Notes under the pieces: generated by a model
Database searches by the model: none
The model's input: the letters and a program-made list of their open reading frames with translations, nothing else
Told to the model about the DNA's origin: nothing
Source of the DNA: a virus
Strand: one strand, 5' to 3'
Length of the DNA stretch: 64,000 nt
IMG/VR virus record: IMGVR_UViG_3300020183_000014
Coordinates: 1 to 64,000 of that record
Part shown: positions 45,647 to 55,812 of the stretch, piece by piece
Layout of the letters: every line of letters begins with the position of its first letter
Position numbering within the stretch: the stretch's first letter is position 1
Position numbers and translations under genes: made by a program

Positions 45647-47569
45647 TTAAGCACCATTTGTTGAAGACGGTGTTGGAGTAACAGATGGTGTAGGAGTAAC
45701 ACTTGGAGTAACAGATGGTGTTATCGATGCACTTACTGATGGGGTAAGAGAACTTGTTGGGGTCACAGATGGCGTTGGGGATGGTGGGGTGACTAAATCA
45801 ATTTGCAACGTATCATTATCACCGATACTTTGAGTTAAAATATATGTTTCAGTGTTCGGTGCATTACCGGTATATCCACTTATTAGGTGACCATTTTCAT
45901 AAACACGTAGAACATATCCGGTTCCACCAGTAATCGAGACAAACAAAAAATCACCAGCAACGCTTGAATTAATAAACGCGTTTTGACTTACCCCATATAA
46001 AATAGGAAATTCAAAGTTCCACATAGCCGAAAAACTACTACCAAAAGATGATATTACAGAACCATTAGTATTAGTATTTGTAAACAATAAATTTCTGAAA
46101 GGCGTGGGTGTTGGTGTTAATGTTGGAGTTGGGGTTGGGGTTAATGATGGAGTTAATGATGGTGTTGGTGTTATTGATGGTGTAATAGAAGGGGTAATTG
46201 TTGGTGTAACAGATGGTGTCATGGATGGTGTGGTAGATGGCGTTATCGACGGTGTGACTGAACTAGTTTGAGTTACAGAAGGTGTAATTGATGGTGTTGG
46301 TGTTATCGACGAACTTACTGATGGGGTAATAGAACTTGTTGGGGTTACTGACGGAGTTAATGATGGTGTTGGTGTTATCGACGAACTTACTGATGGGGTA
46401 ATAGAACTTGTTGGGGTTACTGACGGAGTTAATGATGGTGTTGGTGTCGGTGTTGGAGGTATCGTAAAAGTTGATTGGGTGATTACATCGTACCTATATT
46501 TTGTTTTTCCAATTGTATCGACTTCAATGGAACCAAAAGTGTTTGTTTGTGTTAAATTACTAAATGTACCATCAATAGTATATTGAGTGGTTCCACTATA
46601 TTGATTTGATTCAATAAAAATTTTCACTGGTATACTTATAGAACTACCAGTAACCGTCGATAACGTATCTGTAAAAGATATTTCAACGGTTTTATCCACT
46701 TTTTTAGTTGATGTTGCAGTGTATTGTGCAATGATTGAACCACTTGAGTAATTTGATGATATAGTTATTATATTTTCAGATTTATCGATTGATGGTATAC
46801 TTCTTAAATCAGGTTCAATCATCGTTATACTTCTATTTACCGCTGGTGAAACTTCGAACTCCTCATCATCAATTAGAAACCCTAACATTGTAAATCCATA
46901 ATTTTGAACGTAGAATCTTCTACCATCCAAGGTGTCCATTGGGGTATTATCTTCAATTCTATCTAACACGATTGGAATGTAGTGTCCTTTCACTCGGGTG
47001 TATCCCTGACGAGACGAAAACTTTTGTAAAACCTTTTGATTGAATTTATTTATGTCTCTAAATTTTGTACAGACAATTGTTACATCAAAACTAATGTCAA
47101 CCGCAATTGGTTGAGGGATTTTATAGATATCAGCACCCATTTGGTTTCCATCCCAAGTTGGAACCGAAGCGTAAAAGAAATCTCTTCTATCAGGGATGGT
47201 TCTTTGAATTGATGGATTAGTACCTAATTGAACTTCAGGTTTTCTTACAACCGCGATAAACGGTAATTTAATATTTCCATCTTCATCACTAAAAGACCAA
47301 TTATTGGTGTATTCACCCCACCTTTGAATTGTTAAAATTTTTGGAATCATAGGTATTTGGTCACCATCGGAAATTACTTTGAAATTTTCTTTCACAAATT
47401 CCAACATACCTAAATCAAGGTCGTCATGTAATATTGAATCAGGAAGGAATGTGTCAGATTTTATAATTTCTTCTAACAATTCTTTTCTTCTACCCATTAT
47501 TGCAGGACCATCGGCGTTTTGGTTTGCGCCATATACTTTAATATCTTTTTTTCTTTTTGGTAATCCCAT
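45647..47569 (-). CDS. Tail completion/sheath-terminator protein, gp15-like, with Thr-Pro-Ser extension
   Basis: 640 residues. The N-terminal ~250 residues ([94 protein letters not shown]) resemble T4-type gp15 tail-terminator proteins, which cap sheath and tube. After ~residue 370 come Thr-Pro-Ser repeats to ~490, a ~105-residue beta domain ([20 protein letters not shown] onward) and a second short Thr-Pro-Ser tail. T4 gp15 is only 272 residues, so the extension is an added, probably surface-exposed, module. 3 bp from the gp14-like gene. Confidence 0.55.
   Translation of the reverse strand: MGLPKRKKDIKVYGANQNADGPAIMGRRKELLEEIIKSDTFLPDSILHDDLDLGMLEFVKENFKVISDGDQIPMIPKILTIQRWGEYTNNWSFSDEDGNIKLPFIAVVRKPEVQLGTNPSIQRTIPDRRDFFYASVPTWDGNQMGADIYKIPQPIAVDISFDVTIVCTKFRDINKFNQKVLQKFSSRQGYTRVKGHYIPIVLDRIEDNTPMDTLDGRRFYVQNYGFTMLGFLIDDEEFEVSPAVNRSITMIEPDLRSIPSIDKSENIITISSNYSSGSIIAQYTATSTKKVDKTVEISFTDTLSTVTGSSISIPVKIFIESNQYSGTTQYTIDGTFSNLTQTNTFGSIEVDTIGKTKYRYDVITQSTFTIPPTPTPTPSLTPSVTPTSSITPSVSSSITPTPSLTPSVTPTSSITPSVSSSITPTPSITPSVTQTSSVTPSITPSTTPSMTPSVTPTITPSITPSITPTPSLTPSLTPTPTPTLTPTPTPFRNLLFTNTNTNGSVISSFGSSFSAMWNFEFPILYGVSQNAFINSSVAGDFLFVSITGGTGYVLRVYENGHLISGYTGNAPNTETYILTQSIGDNDTLQIDLVTPPSPTPSVTPTSSLTPSVSASITPSVTPSVTPTPSVTPTPSSTNGA
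46108..46455 (-). repeat. Thr-Pro-Ser minisatellite with an exact 72-bp duplication
   Basis: 12-bp-period repeats like those at 1-1935. Within it a 72-bp (24-codon) unit, centred on [18 protein letters not shown], is present twice in a row at about 46294-46437. Confidence 0.8.
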
Positions 47570-47571
47570 AA

Positions 47572-48084
47572 TTAAATTCCTCTAAATTCAGATTCTTGGG
47601 CTATTGCACAAGTGATGGTTCTATAATGAGGTCTGAAACCAAACATATTATGTTTATTATCTGAAGTAACCTTTCCATCGTTTACTACCGTATAGTATCT
47701 AATTCTTTCTTCTGATTCGGGATATCCAATAAAGTCACCATATCTAATATCAATATCCATTTCTTCAAGATGTTTGATGTATACGGATACTGTCATATTA
47801 CCAGGTTCCAAATATCTATTTACACCTTTAGTGTATGAATTATTTTTAGGTTCTTCAATTTTAACCAATCCAAAAAATTCAGTAGGTGGTAAAAATTTAA
47901 TTTGGTCTTTACCCACCTCACCATAAACATCATCTGTGTCGGTTTTTTGTCTATCTACCCTAAATAGAACTAATTTCATACCCAAATCACCATGCAAATA
48001 TTCTTCACCTAACTGAACATTTAAATCAAAATCAGTTTCAGAAAAGAACTTACTTAGCCTGGTTATTGGTAGTTTATTTTTCAT
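47572..48084 (-). CDS. Neck/connector protein, gp14-like position
   Basis: 170 residues. Contains [20 protein letters not shown] followed by [20 protein letters not shown], then a beta-rich part with [20 protein letters not shown], and an ending [17 protein letters not shown]. The D-V-Y-G-E motif and size suit a neck or head-tail connector protein; T4 gp14 is 256 residues. It is the first gene of the unit leading to the gp15-like gene (3 bp gap). Assigned by context more than by sequence. Confidence 0.45.
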   Translation of the reverse strand: MKNKLPITRLSKFFSETDFDLNVQLGEEYLHGDLGMKLVLFRVDRQKTDTDDVYGEVGKDQIKFLPPTEFFGLVKIEEPKNNSYTKGVNRYLEPGNMTVSVYIKHLEEMDIDIRYGDFIGYPESEERIRYYTVVNDGKVTSDNKHNMFGFRPHYRTITCAIAQESEFRGI

Positions 48085-48089
48085 TTCTT

Positions 48090-48096
48090 ATAAATA
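48090..48096 (-). promoter_or_regulatory. Candidate late promoter/leader motif TATTTAT
   Basis: Sense-strand CTATTTATAAGAAATG, 5 bp before the ATG of the 170-residue neck gene, in the divergent gap shared with the SNF2 gene. Confidence 0.4.
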
Positions 48097-48137
48097 GTTC
48101 ATTTATTGATTCTATTTTAGTATATTTAATTTATTGT

Positions 48138-49892
48138 ATGCAGAGTCAGATTCCTGAGATAGAAGCGAGAAAAATTTTATCAACTTATCAAGGTTTTAAT
48201 AACCAACTAATTGAGTGGAAAAGAAAATTATCCGAAGTGAGAGGTTTTCAGTTAACAAGACCTCAAGCCGATTATGTTTTAAAATACCATGATGTGGTCC
48301 CCCGAGTTGCAAAAAAATATATTAGTATTGTTGATGGGTTTGCGGACAAGTTGATGGAATCTAAATATCTAACAAAACCACCCGAAAAAATATGGTGTGA
48401 AAAGTTATTATGTGAAAGTGATATGGCGTATCACATATGGGGTAAAATTTTTGAAAGTGAAAAAAATTCAGCTATGTGGGTTCCCAAATCTGCTATTATA
48501 CAAGAAGAAAAAAAATTAAATAGAGTAGTTGATTATTCCCCTTACGATAATAGACCTCCATTATCACATCAAAAAACGGCGATTGAAAAATTATTAGCCA
48601 ACGACAAATATATTCTCGCTGATGATATGGGATTAGGTAAAACGACTTCAGCGATTATTGCTTCGTTAGAAAGCGGCGCAAAAAAGATTTTAATAATATG
48701 TCCAGCGTCTCTAAAGATTAATTGGCAAAGAGAAATTGAAAATTACTCAGACAAGAAAACTTTAATTGTTGAGGGTCGTAAGTGGGGTTCAACATTTAAT
48801 TACTACATTATTAATTATGATATTATAAAGAACTATCATTCAACTGATACACATGAAATTGGTCAAGAAAATACCAATTTAATAACTAATGAAAAATTTG
48901 ATTTAGTAATAGTAGATGAGGCTCACTATATATCAAATACAAGTGCTCAGAGAACTAAATTAATAAATGACATGTTAAAAAATATACCAAAAGTTTGGTT
49001 ACTAACAGGCACACCCATAACCTCTAAACCAATCAATTATTATAATCTATTAAGAATTGTAAATTCAAATGTTACATTAAATTGGCAAGGTTATGTTAAG
49101 AGATATTGTGGTGGTTACCAATTTACAGTAAACAAAAAAAAAATATGGAACACTAACGGTGCAACAAATTTAGATGAACTTAGGATGAGAACAAAAAATC
49201 TTGTTCTGAGAAGGATGAAAACAGACATTTTGGATTTACCTGATAAAATTATTACACCAATTTTCTTAGATTTAAAAAGCACTTATTACGATGAAGAACT
49301 TGAAGACTTTTTAAGAATTACAAGTGAGGCTAAAAACAAAGAATCATTATCGGTGACAATTAATCGTTTAATGAAAGTTAGACAGATAATTTCACAAGAA
49401 AAAATTAATTACACGTGTGAGATTATTGATAAGTGTTTAGAACAGGGTAAAAAAGTAATCGTGTTTACTAATTTTACAATGTCATTGAATACGATACACG
49501 AAAAATACAAAAAGAACTCGGTAGTTTTAGATGGTAAAATGTCCAAAGATAAAAGACAACAATCAGTTGACCGTTTTCAAAGTGAGGATAAAGTTAAGGT
49601 ATTTATTTCAAATATAGTTGCGGGAGGAGTTGGTATTACCTTAACATCTGCGGAGGTTGTAATTATGAATGACCTATCATTTGTGCCCGCACATCATAGC
49701 CAAGCGGAAGACAGAGCTTTTAGGTACGGACAGAAAAAAAATGTGTTAGTATACTATCCAATTTTTGAAAACACCATAGAAAAAATAGTTTATAATATGC
49801 TTCAAAAGAAAAAGAACATTATTGACCAAGTGATGGGTGATGGTGATTATTCTGAAAGTTTTGCCCAATCAATTCTTAAAGAGATTCTTTAA
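48138..49892 (+). CDS. SNF2-family DNA-dependent ATPase/helicase
   Basis: 584 residues from ATG 48138 (the frame extends to a TTG at 48066, but that stretch covers the divergent promoter gap). All SNF2 motifs are visible: I ADDMGLGKTTSA (~159), Ia ILIICPASLKINWQ, II VIVDEAHYIS (~258), III LLTGTPITSKPINYY, then the second RecA lobe with VIVFTNFTMSLNTI, VAGGVGITLTSAEVVI and VI QAEDRAFRYGQ. SNF2 enzymes remodel protein-DNA complexes or anneal and branch-migrate DNA; in T4 the fork-remodelling role belongs to UvsW, a different family. Its 3' end overlaps that of the convergent nuclease-like gene by 24 bp. Confidence 0.93.
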   Translation: MQSQIPEIEARKILSTYQGFNNQLIEWKRKLSEVRGFQLTRPQADYVLKYHDVVPRVAKKYISIVDGFADKLMESKYLTKPPEKIWCEKLLCESDMAYHIWGKIFESEKNSAMWVPKSAIIQEEKKLNRVVDYSPYDNRPPLSHQKTAIEKLLANDKYILADDMGLGKTTSAIIASLESGAKKILIICPASLKINWQREIENYSDKKTLIVEGRKWGSTFNYYIINYDIIKNYHSTDTHEIGQENTNLITNEKFDLVIVDEAHYISNTSAQRTKLINDMLKNIPKVWLLTGTPITSKPINYYNLLRIVNSNVTLNWQGYVKRYCGGYQFTVNKKKIWNTNGATNLDELRMRTKNLVLRRMKTDILDLPDKIITPIFLDLKSTYYDEELEDFLRITSEAKNKESLSVTINRLMKVRQIISQEKINYTCEIIDKCLEQGKKVIVFTNFTMSLNTIHEKYKKNSVVLDGKMSKDKRQQSVDRFQSEDKVKVFISNIVAGGVGITLTSAEVVIMNDLSFVPAHHSQAEDRAFRYGQKKNVLVYYPIFENTIEKIVYNMLQKKKNIIDQVMGDGDYSESFAQSILKEIL

Positions 49893-51017
49893 GGTATTTG
49901 TCATAAAGTCAATATCTTCTTTTTTCTGAGAAATACTATTAATTATTTCAATCCATGTATCGTGAATTTTATTGATATCAAAATTTTCGACACTTGAAGG
50001 TAAACTCACACAAACTTTTCTTTCTTCTTCTATAAAATTTAAGTTTGTGTTTTCAGAAACTTCAAGAGAAAACTCTACATCGTTTTTTGAACAATACATA
50101 AAAAACTCAAAGAAAATTTTTGAGTTAAAAACATCATCAATTTTTTCTTCCATAAGTACATTATTTTTGTTATATGTATACCAACCATTTAATTCGGGTA
50201 TAATTGTATCTTCTTTAAGATGTAAAAAAACCATTCTCGTTGGGCTCACAGTATGAAATCTAAAATCATAGTTCAATGATACCAAAACCAAAAAATCAAT
50301 GTTTTTACCAATGTAGTCCTTTACATCTATTATGTTTTTAAAACTATCACCTTGAAATTTAACAACCTTACTTTGAATCCTTTTTACTTTTGTGTCATCC
50401 TTATTATTCACCGTGAACAAATCACAACCATTAATCATATCTATCAAAGAACCTCTATATAAAGATGTCCTGTAAATATTCACCGATTTTACATTTTTTT
50501 TAAAATAGTACTCAATACATAATTCTGCAAACGTACCTATTCCCATAGTTTTCGATGCGATGTTAAAAAGTTCATATAAAAAATCATTTATCCCAATAAT
50601 TTTATGGTCAATTAATATACGGTCTTTGTATTCTCTAAACCATTTAAAATAGTTAATTATTTCTTCTTCAACTGATAAACTATCATCAAAAGTGATATCC
50701 CTTAATGGTTTTCCATTTAGGTTATTAATTCCTTTAAAAAAATAATCCTGAAAAATCCATTCATTTAATTTTTCAATTATTTTTATATTGATAAGATAGT
50801 TTGTGTTAAACTGATTCACGGGTGACCAAGAACCTTTAGGGGTTAATACACCATAAGTTCCATTTTTTTGACAAAAACCATATTGATTTTTATTAAAATA
50901 ACATTCTTTAAAAACCTCTCTCCACTCACTCAAAAAAAGGTCCTTAGTGGGTCCCTTTATTGTGCAAATCTTTTTTATATGATTTTCAATGTTTTTTGAG
51001 ATTTCAGCAGAATACAT
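49869..51017 (-). CDS. Candidate PD-(D/E)XK-type nuclease, unknown family
   Basis: 382 residues, no clear family. The middle part fits a restriction-endonuclease-like core: helix with Glu in GTFAELCIEYYFKK (E165), strand with Asp in SLIDMINGCDLFTVN (D199), strand QSK in RIQSKVVKF (Q215, K217), and then a hydrophobic strand DFLVLVSLNYD. This E-D-QxK spacing is only suggestive. It converges on the SNF2 gene (24-bp overlap of coding ends) and diverges from the gp13-like gene. Together they look like a DNA-processing or defence insert among structural genes. It could equally be a recombination factor. No TATTTAT element precedes it. Confidence 0.6.
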   Translation of the reverse strand: MYSAEISKNIENHIKKICTIKGPTKDLFLSEWREVFKECYFNKNQYGFCQKNGTYGVLTPKGSWSPVNQFNTNYLINIKIIEKLNEWIFQDYFFKGINNLNGKPLRDITFDDSLSVEEEIINYFKWFREYKDRILIDHKIIGINDFLYELFNIASKTMGIGTFAELCIEYYFKKNVKSVNIYRTSLYRGSLIDMINGCDLFTVNNKDDTKVKRIQSKVVKFQGDSFKNIIDVKDYIGKNIDFLVLVSLNYDFRFHTVSPTRMVFLHLKEDTIIPELNGWYTYNKNNVLMEEKIDDVFNSKIFFEFFMYCSKNDVEFSLEVSENTNLNFIEEERKVCVSLPSSVENFDINKIHDTWIEIINSISQKKEDIDFMTNTLKNLFKN

Positions 51018-51048
51018 GTCATTTAAAATATTAAAACAAATATAAAGA

Positions 51049-51055
51049 TATTTAT
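51049..51055 (+). promoter_or_regulatory. Candidate late promoter/leader motif TATTTAT
   Basis: AAAGATATTTATTGATAAA, 16 bp before the ATG of the gp13-like gene; nearly the same 19 bases as the sheath-gene element on the other strand. Confidence 0.5.
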
Positions 51056-51071
51056 TGATAAATAAAAATCA

Positions 51072-52190
51072 ATGTCAACCACTGTAATTTCAAATACTGA
51101 AAAACAAAAATTGTACTCGCAAGTCTTTCACTTGTTAGGTCTACCAGTTAGAGGTGTGGAACTAACGGAGGAACAGATGGACACTTTTTTGGAATTATCC
51201 GTGTCTGAGTATGAACAATACGTAAGTGATTGGTTAATTGAATCACAATGGTCAGCGCTTGCGGGTCTTAACGTTGATACACAATCATTGTCGCGAGCGT
51301 TTACAACAAGAAGTTTAGATTATGAAACACAATACACCCATTCTTATTCCAAGATTGTTGGATTACAGACGGGAGGTAATAGTGAATTAAAAAAAGATTA
51401 CATTTCATTGTCCGCAAATACACAAACTTATGTAGTACCGGCCGGTAGAGAAATTAACGAGTTGCTATGGTTCTCAAGGGCAGAATTGACCGACTCTATT
51501 GTTGACCCGTTTTTAGGTGGTTTTGGTGGTCTTGGAGGTGTGGCTTTTGGTGGTGTTGGTGGATTTGCACAACAAGGCGCGTCTGGCTCATATTTCTTAT
51601 TACCCGCTTATGATTTACTTTTAAGAATGGGTGATAGAAATATTAAAAATCGTTTAATAGGTGGCGACTTAACATATAGAATTACAGCAGGACCTAACGG
51701 AACGAAAATAGTTCACTTATATAACGTACCGGGTGGCAGATTTGATTTTGGTTCAATTCAAAATAATAGACAAAAAGTTTGGTATTGGTATTATGACACT
51801 ACAGACCCTGATACGTGTTTAGATAAAAATAGTGGTATAGTAAAATTACCATCAGATGTAGAAACCGAAGAACTAACTTGGGATATGTTAAATAAACCTG
51901 CACAAAACTGGGTTAGAAAATACTTGATTGCATATTCTAAAGAGGGTTTAGGTAGGATATATGGTAAATTTTCAGGTGATTTACAAGTGCCCGATAGCTC
52001 GGTAAAATTAGATTATTCAAGTCTGCTCCAAGAAGGTAAAGACGAAAAATTAAAACTGATAGAGGAATTAATGAATCGTTTAGAAAGACTAAGACCCGAC
52101 AAATTATTGGAAAGAAAAGGTATGGAAGCTGAAAACATAAACAAAGCTCTTAAATACAGACCTTTCCAATCACCATTTAACGTTATATAA
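51072..52190 (+). CDS. 13: Neck protein gp13-like
   Basis: 372 residues (T4 gp13 is 309). The N-terminus LLGLPVRGVELTEEQMDTFL with ELSVSEYEQY, and the C-terminal WVRKYLIAYSKEGLGRIYGK, FSGDLQVPDSSVKLDYSSLL, QEGKDEKLKLIEELMNRLER, match the T4-type gp13 neck family that joins head and tail. A Gly-rich insert (FLGGFGGLGGVAFGGVGGFA, ~residue 155) is unusual. It is on the plus strand alone, between the candidate nuclease and the polymerase gene, whose stop lies 1 bp away (convergent ends 52190/52192). Confidence 0.68.
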   Translation: MSTTVISNTEKQKLYSQVFHLLGLPVRGVELTEEQMDTFLELSVSEYEQYVSDWLIESQWSALAGLNVDTQSLSRAFTTRSLDYETQYTHSYSKIVGLQTGGNSELKKDYISLSANTQTYVVPAGREINELLWFSRAELTDSIVDPFLGGFGGLGGVAFGGVGGFAQQGASGSYFLLPAYDLLLRMGDRNIKNRLIGGDLTYRITAGPNGTKIVHLYNVPGGRFDFGSIQNNRQKVWYWYYDTTDPDTCLDKNSGIVKLPSDVETEELTWDMLNKPAQNWVRKYLIAYSKEGLGRIYGKFSGDLQVPDSSVKLDYSSLLQEGKDEKLKLIEELMNRLERLRPDKLLERKGMEAENINKALKYRPFQSPFNVI

Positions 52191-52191
52191 T

Positions 52192-55089
52192 TCAGATATT
52201 AGTTGCGTGGTAAGCGAAATCGTTACCATTTGTTTGTATTATTTCGTCTTCATTACTCCTAATACTTTCGGCTTGAAGAGAAACTACCTTTCTATTTAAA
52301 TCAACCCAATATGGGTCAGCAAGATTTAAACTATCTTCTACATACATAAAAAATGGGTCCTTATTTACTCTATTCCAAAACAAAACTTCACTGTCAGAAA
52401 GAGTCATGACATCATCGTATTTGTCTTGGCCATCTTCTTTTAATGGGAATCCACCCACTAATTCACATTGTGTTCTGGTAAAATACTGTCTATCCTCAGG
52501 TTTTTCAACCAAAATATCGTGACGTATTTCAGGTTTAAAGACAACTAAAAGTGTTTCGATTCTTTTGTTAAAATTGGTCAAATATCTAGACACATTATAA
52601 TTTCCCGTCATATCTGGATTGTCAGATAATTCTTTTTCAGAAATCATATAACAATTGATTTGAATGTAATTATCTGGCATTGGTTTACCATTTTGTTGAG
52701 TAAACTCTTCCTGTTGTTTTTTACTTGGTTTAGTTATCTTTTGCACATCGCCATCAGATTTATTCTGACCATTATTAATATAATAAATTGTCTCACCAAG
52801 AGTTGCGGGGTAGTTATTTTTAATAACCAATTCCATATGTGCTTGACGAGACATTAATGACCCCGCTTTTGTTGTTTTCTTGATGTGTTTCTTATAATCC
52901 TCTACCGATTGTTTAACACGAGATTTGTTAGCCATTTTAGACAATGGTATTTTTTTATCATAAATTTCTTGAACATATTTGTAATAAAGTTCAACAAAAG
53001 ACAATCCATCACCATTTAATAAATGTTTTAAACCCTCATCCAAAAATTCAACAACATACTGTTGTAGTTTTTTTGATTTAATCGTATTTCCGGTTAATTT
53101 AATCTTCTCTTTTCCCTTCTTAATAATTTTGATGATGTAGTTTTTTCTTGATACATTAATACAAGCCGGTGCGGTGTAATCAATATCAAGACCCATTTCA
53201 TTTCTCATAAATGTATCATTAAATTCTGCGGTGTCGGCTTCAATACCCACATATTCTATACCATCTTGTACTAATTCATTTAAACCTTTACCAACGTAAA
53301 TGTGGGTATCAACATCATCAGGAGTAGAAAAATTTACTCCGTCCGTATCCATAACCAATGGAACATAACCTTTTTTCTCAAAAAACATAATCATCATACG
53401 GAGACATTGACGGCCAGTACAAGTAATTGTTTCACCCATATTCATATCGCCCCACGGAAATACTTGAGGAGCCGATAATGAACCAAAATATGCATTAATG
53501 AAAATTTTAATTGGTAATTGTTTACGGTCATACATTTCGGCCTCATCTGGATTTGATTTTGATAATTGACTTGCGAGTCTTTTGTATTTGATACGAATGT
53601 TTCGGAAATACTTTAACATTGATTTCTGAACACCCATAACATCACACTCAGGAAAAACATCATAAACCAATTGAATTGATGGATAAAGTGAAGCATAGTC
53701 AAACTTCACAATATTCTTAGAGTATCCAACATTCAATAGTCTTGAAAGACCCCCTGTGATTGCTCTTTTCTCATCTTTAGTAGGAATTGCTAACCCATTT
53801 TCATACGACCACGCTAACATGATAATTTTCCAAAGAGTCGCTGTACCCATGGTTGCAATTCTTTCATAAGTGGTTGGTACCAATTTAGATAGTAAAAATG
53901 TTGATTGTGAAAATGAATCATCAACAATCATTGTTTCATATAAGTCATCGTCAAGATATTGTTCCACAATTCTTTGACCGGGCCATATTTCATACTTATT
54001 TGGGTACTTGTCCAATAAGTTTTCGGTACCAAGTTCACCAATTCTTTTATATTTACCTGTTTTAGGATTAACGTAATAACTATGGTTTTCTAAATATATT
54101 TTGGAAATGAACGCACCATCAACATACACTCTATTAGGTTTTTCTTTCTCTAAATACTGAGTGATATATTTCAATCCCCAAGATTTAATTTCTGAATTGA
54201 TTGCTTGGGCTCTTCTAACCGCGTGTGAGATGTCTACAATATTGTGACCCCAAATCACGTGTTGTGTATAAGGTTCAATTTCGTTTGCTAATTTAAGTAG
54301 ACCCTCTTTTTGTTTAATACCATCAGATGTCAATATTGAAGTACACTCAACAATGTCAACACCTAAAATTTCCGCTCTTTTAAGTATAAATGGAAAGTCA
54401 AATGATGCTGAGTTATAACCACCAATAATTGTTGGTTTCAATTCTTTTATGATTTCAAAAAACTCCTCAATACATTTCTTTTCACCATCAGGACCAAAAG
54501 CGGAGATTGTTTTTTGTAAACCACGATTGTCTTTAACTCCAATAAGAATTATCTCATTAGTTATTGGTTCAAGACCAGTGGTCTCAATATCAAATACAAA
54601 TCTGTGTACACCCGAGTAATCATCAATACCCTTGAAAAGTCTTTTTTTCTTTTGAATTAGATATTGTTCAACAGGAGACAATATAGTAAATAGATGTTTA
54701 AACTTATCACCCCATGGGTCAACTCCACCCTGTTTGAAAAAATTGATTAGTTCTCGGTATCCTTTTAAACTCTTTATCAAATAGTTTTGACCATTTTCGA
54801 GCCTTTCGTTACCGTAAGTCTTAAGTTTATCAATAATAATCCCATATTCACCCATTTTTTTCTTTTGAGTGGATTTACTACCTTGATAAAAATTACAAGA
54901 ACTTAAATCGCCAACCCAAAGGAATGGCGTGAAAGAATCTGGTTTAACCAATTTACCCCTTTCAGGGTCTTGAATAATTTTGTAAATTTTGTTGTTTTGA
55001 TAATCGTATTCAACCCCAACAATAAATTCTTCAGGGTCCCACCCGTTTAAAAAGTTCTCGATTACCTCTTGAGAAATAACTTCTGACAT
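52192..55089 (-). CDS. 43: Family B DNA polymerase (gp43-like) with 3'-5' exonuclease
   Basis: 965 residues (T4 gp43 is 898). Exonuclease motifs: Exo I VFDIETTGLEP (D167, E169), Exo II GGYNSASFDFPF (D231); the region EIKSWGLKYITQYLEKEK follows. Polymerase motifs: A KFDYASLYPSIQL (~462), B KIFINAYFGSLSAP, C MDTDG (~578). All catalytic acidic residues are present, so both activities are expected. It carries out genome replication with the gp41/gp32 proteins encoded at 17-26 kb. A small RNA hairpin precedes the start codon and may be an autoregulatory operator, as in T4 gp43. Stop abuts the convergent gp13-like stop. Confidence 0.97.
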   Translation of the reverse strand: MSEVISQEVIENFLNGWDPEEFIVGVEYDYQNNKIYKIIQDPERGKLVKPDSFTPFLWVGDLSSCNFYQGSKSTQKKKMGEYGIIIDKLKTYGNERLENGQNYLIKSLKGYRELINFFKQGGVDPWGDKFKHLFTILSPVEQYLIQKKKRLFKGIDDYSGVHRFVFDIETTGLEPITNEIILIGVKDNRGLQKTISAFGPDGEKKCIEEFFEIIKELKPTIIGGYNSASFDFPFILKRAEILGVDIVECTSILTSDGIKQKEGLLKLANEIEPYTQHVIWGHNIVDISHAVRRAQAINSEIKSWGLKYITQYLEKEKPNRVYVDGAFISKIYLENHSYYVNPKTGKYKRIGELGTENLLDKYPNKYEIWPGQRIVEQYLDDDLYETMIVDDSFSQSTFLLSKLVPTTYERIATMGTATLWKIIMLAWSYENGLAIPTKDEKRAITGGLSRLLNVGYSKNIVKFDYASLYPSIQLVYDVFPECDVMGVQKSMLKYFRNIRIKYKRLASQLSKSNPDEAEMYDRKQLPIKIFINAYFGSLSAPQVFPWGDMNMGETITCTGRQCLRMMIMFFEKKGYVPLVMDTDGVNFSTPDDVDTHIYVGKGLNELVQDGIEYVGIEADTAEFNDTFMRNEMGLDIDYTAPACINVSRKNYIIKIIKKGKEKIKLTGNTIKSKKLQQYVVEFLDEGLKHLLNGDGLSFVELYYKYVQEIYDKKIPLSKMANKSRVKQSVEDYKKHIKKTTKAGSLMSRQAHMELVIKNNYPATLGETIYYINNGQNKSDGDVQKITKPSKKQQEEFTQQNGKPMPDNYIQINCYMISEKELSDNPDMTGNYNVSRYLTNFNKRIETLLVVFKPEIRHDILVEKPEDRQYFTRTQCELVGGFPLKEDGQDKYDDVMTLSDSEVLFWNRVNKDPFFMYVEDSLNLADPYWVDLNRKVVSLQAESIRSNEDEIIQTNGNDFAYHATNI

Positions 55090-55119
55090 ATCATATAAAT
55101 TTGTTTTGACACATTTGCT

Positions 55120-55136
55120 TACAACAAAATGTTGTA
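55120..55136 (-). promoter_or_regulatory. Small hairpin upstream of the polymerase start (possible translational operator)
   Basis: Inverted repeat TACAACA-AAA-TGTTGTA, 30 bp before the polymerase ATG at 55089 and not followed by a T-run, so it is not a terminator. T4 gp43 represses its own mRNA through a hairpin near its ribosome site; position fits, sequence is different. Confidence 0.35.
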
Positions 55137-55176
55137 GTTTGTCTTACTAACAAATATACGAAACTTTTCTCACATC

Positions 55177-55545
55177 TTAAAAAATGGTAATAAATAGTTT
55201 TTCTTTAACGGGAAGTATCAGTTTTGTGGTTGGATTTAAACTTGTATTTAAAAATTGAACGGTTATTTTACCTTCGTATTTACCAACTATAGCGGTTTGA
55301 GATTCGGTAAATTGATGAGTGATATAATATTCGTCGGTCGTTTGATTGTATTTTTTATCTCTTGTTGTAATCAAACATGTGGAGTTCAATATCTCGGGTT
55401 CACCCGTTTCCACATCGTACATATCAAAAGTAATGTCACAACTTTCTAACATGTCATTAAATCCTGACTTATCATTTTTTCCATCATCAATAAGTCTCAT
55501 TTTTAAAATTGGTTGCGACGCTCCCTGTCTTATAAAAAATTCCAT
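55177..55545 (-). CDS. Small virion-type beta protein (BppU-like appearance)
   Basis: 122 residues: FFIRQGASQPILKMRLIDDG, then DMLESCDITFDMYDVETGEP, a Cys-containing strand and a YEGKITVQFLN ending. The pattern 'RQG...P.L.M.L..DG.....M..S...TF.M.D..TG' resembles N-terminal domains of phage baseplate attachment proteins (BppU-type). Preceded by a TATTTAT element 5 bp before the ATG, which supports late expression. Confidence in the gene is high, in the domain low. Confidence 0.65.
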   Translation of the reverse strand: MEFFIRQGASQPILKMRLIDDGKNDKSGFNDMLESCDITFDMYDVETGEPEILNSTCLITTRDKKYNQTTDEYYITHQFTESQTAIVGKYEGKITVQFLNTSLNPTTKLILPVKEKLFITIF

Positions 55546-55550
55546 ATTTT

Positions 55551-55557
55551 ATAAATA
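55551..55557 (-). promoter_or_regulatory. Candidate late promoter/leader motif TATTTAT
   Basis: Sense-strand ATATTTATAAAATATG, 5 bp before the ATG of the 122-residue gene. Confidence 0.4.
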
Positions 55558-55629
55558 TTTTAAAATTAGTAAATTATTATTATTTAACAGATTCAACTTC
55601 AGAACAACAAAATGCACTAATAGGGCCGA

Positions 55630-55812
55630 TTACTTATAGTGGTTGTATAATGTACTACTAGCTCTTCTGTTTGAAATTGGTGTGGGATATCTACCTGAAA
55701 CAGGTTTGTTCGCACCACTATAAGTCTTACTTGGTCGTGGCATGTTAATCTGAGCCTTCATTTGTTTTTGAAGGTACTCAGCAATATCCAACATCATTCC
55801 ATCAACCGCCAT
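55630..55812 (-). CDS. Small unknown protein in the virion gene cluster
   Basis: 60 residues. An N-terminal amphipathic helix (MMLDIAEYLQKQMKAQ) is followed by a Pro/Ser/Tyr/Arg-rich basic tail (RPSKTYSGANKPVSGRYPTP). Not recognised. It lies 3 bp after the stop of the 573-residue structural gene, suggesting translational coupling. A minor virion or assembly peptide is a guess. Confidence 0.5.
   Translation of the reverse strand: MAVDGMMLDIAEYLQKQMKAQINMPRPSKTYSGANKPVSGRYPTPISNRRASSTLYNHYK

Noticed and set aside
48066-48137. TTG start adding 24 residues to the SNF2 protein
   Set aside because: Lies in the divergent promoter gap and reads hydrophobic low-quality sequence; the ATG at 48138 starts a normal N-terminus.
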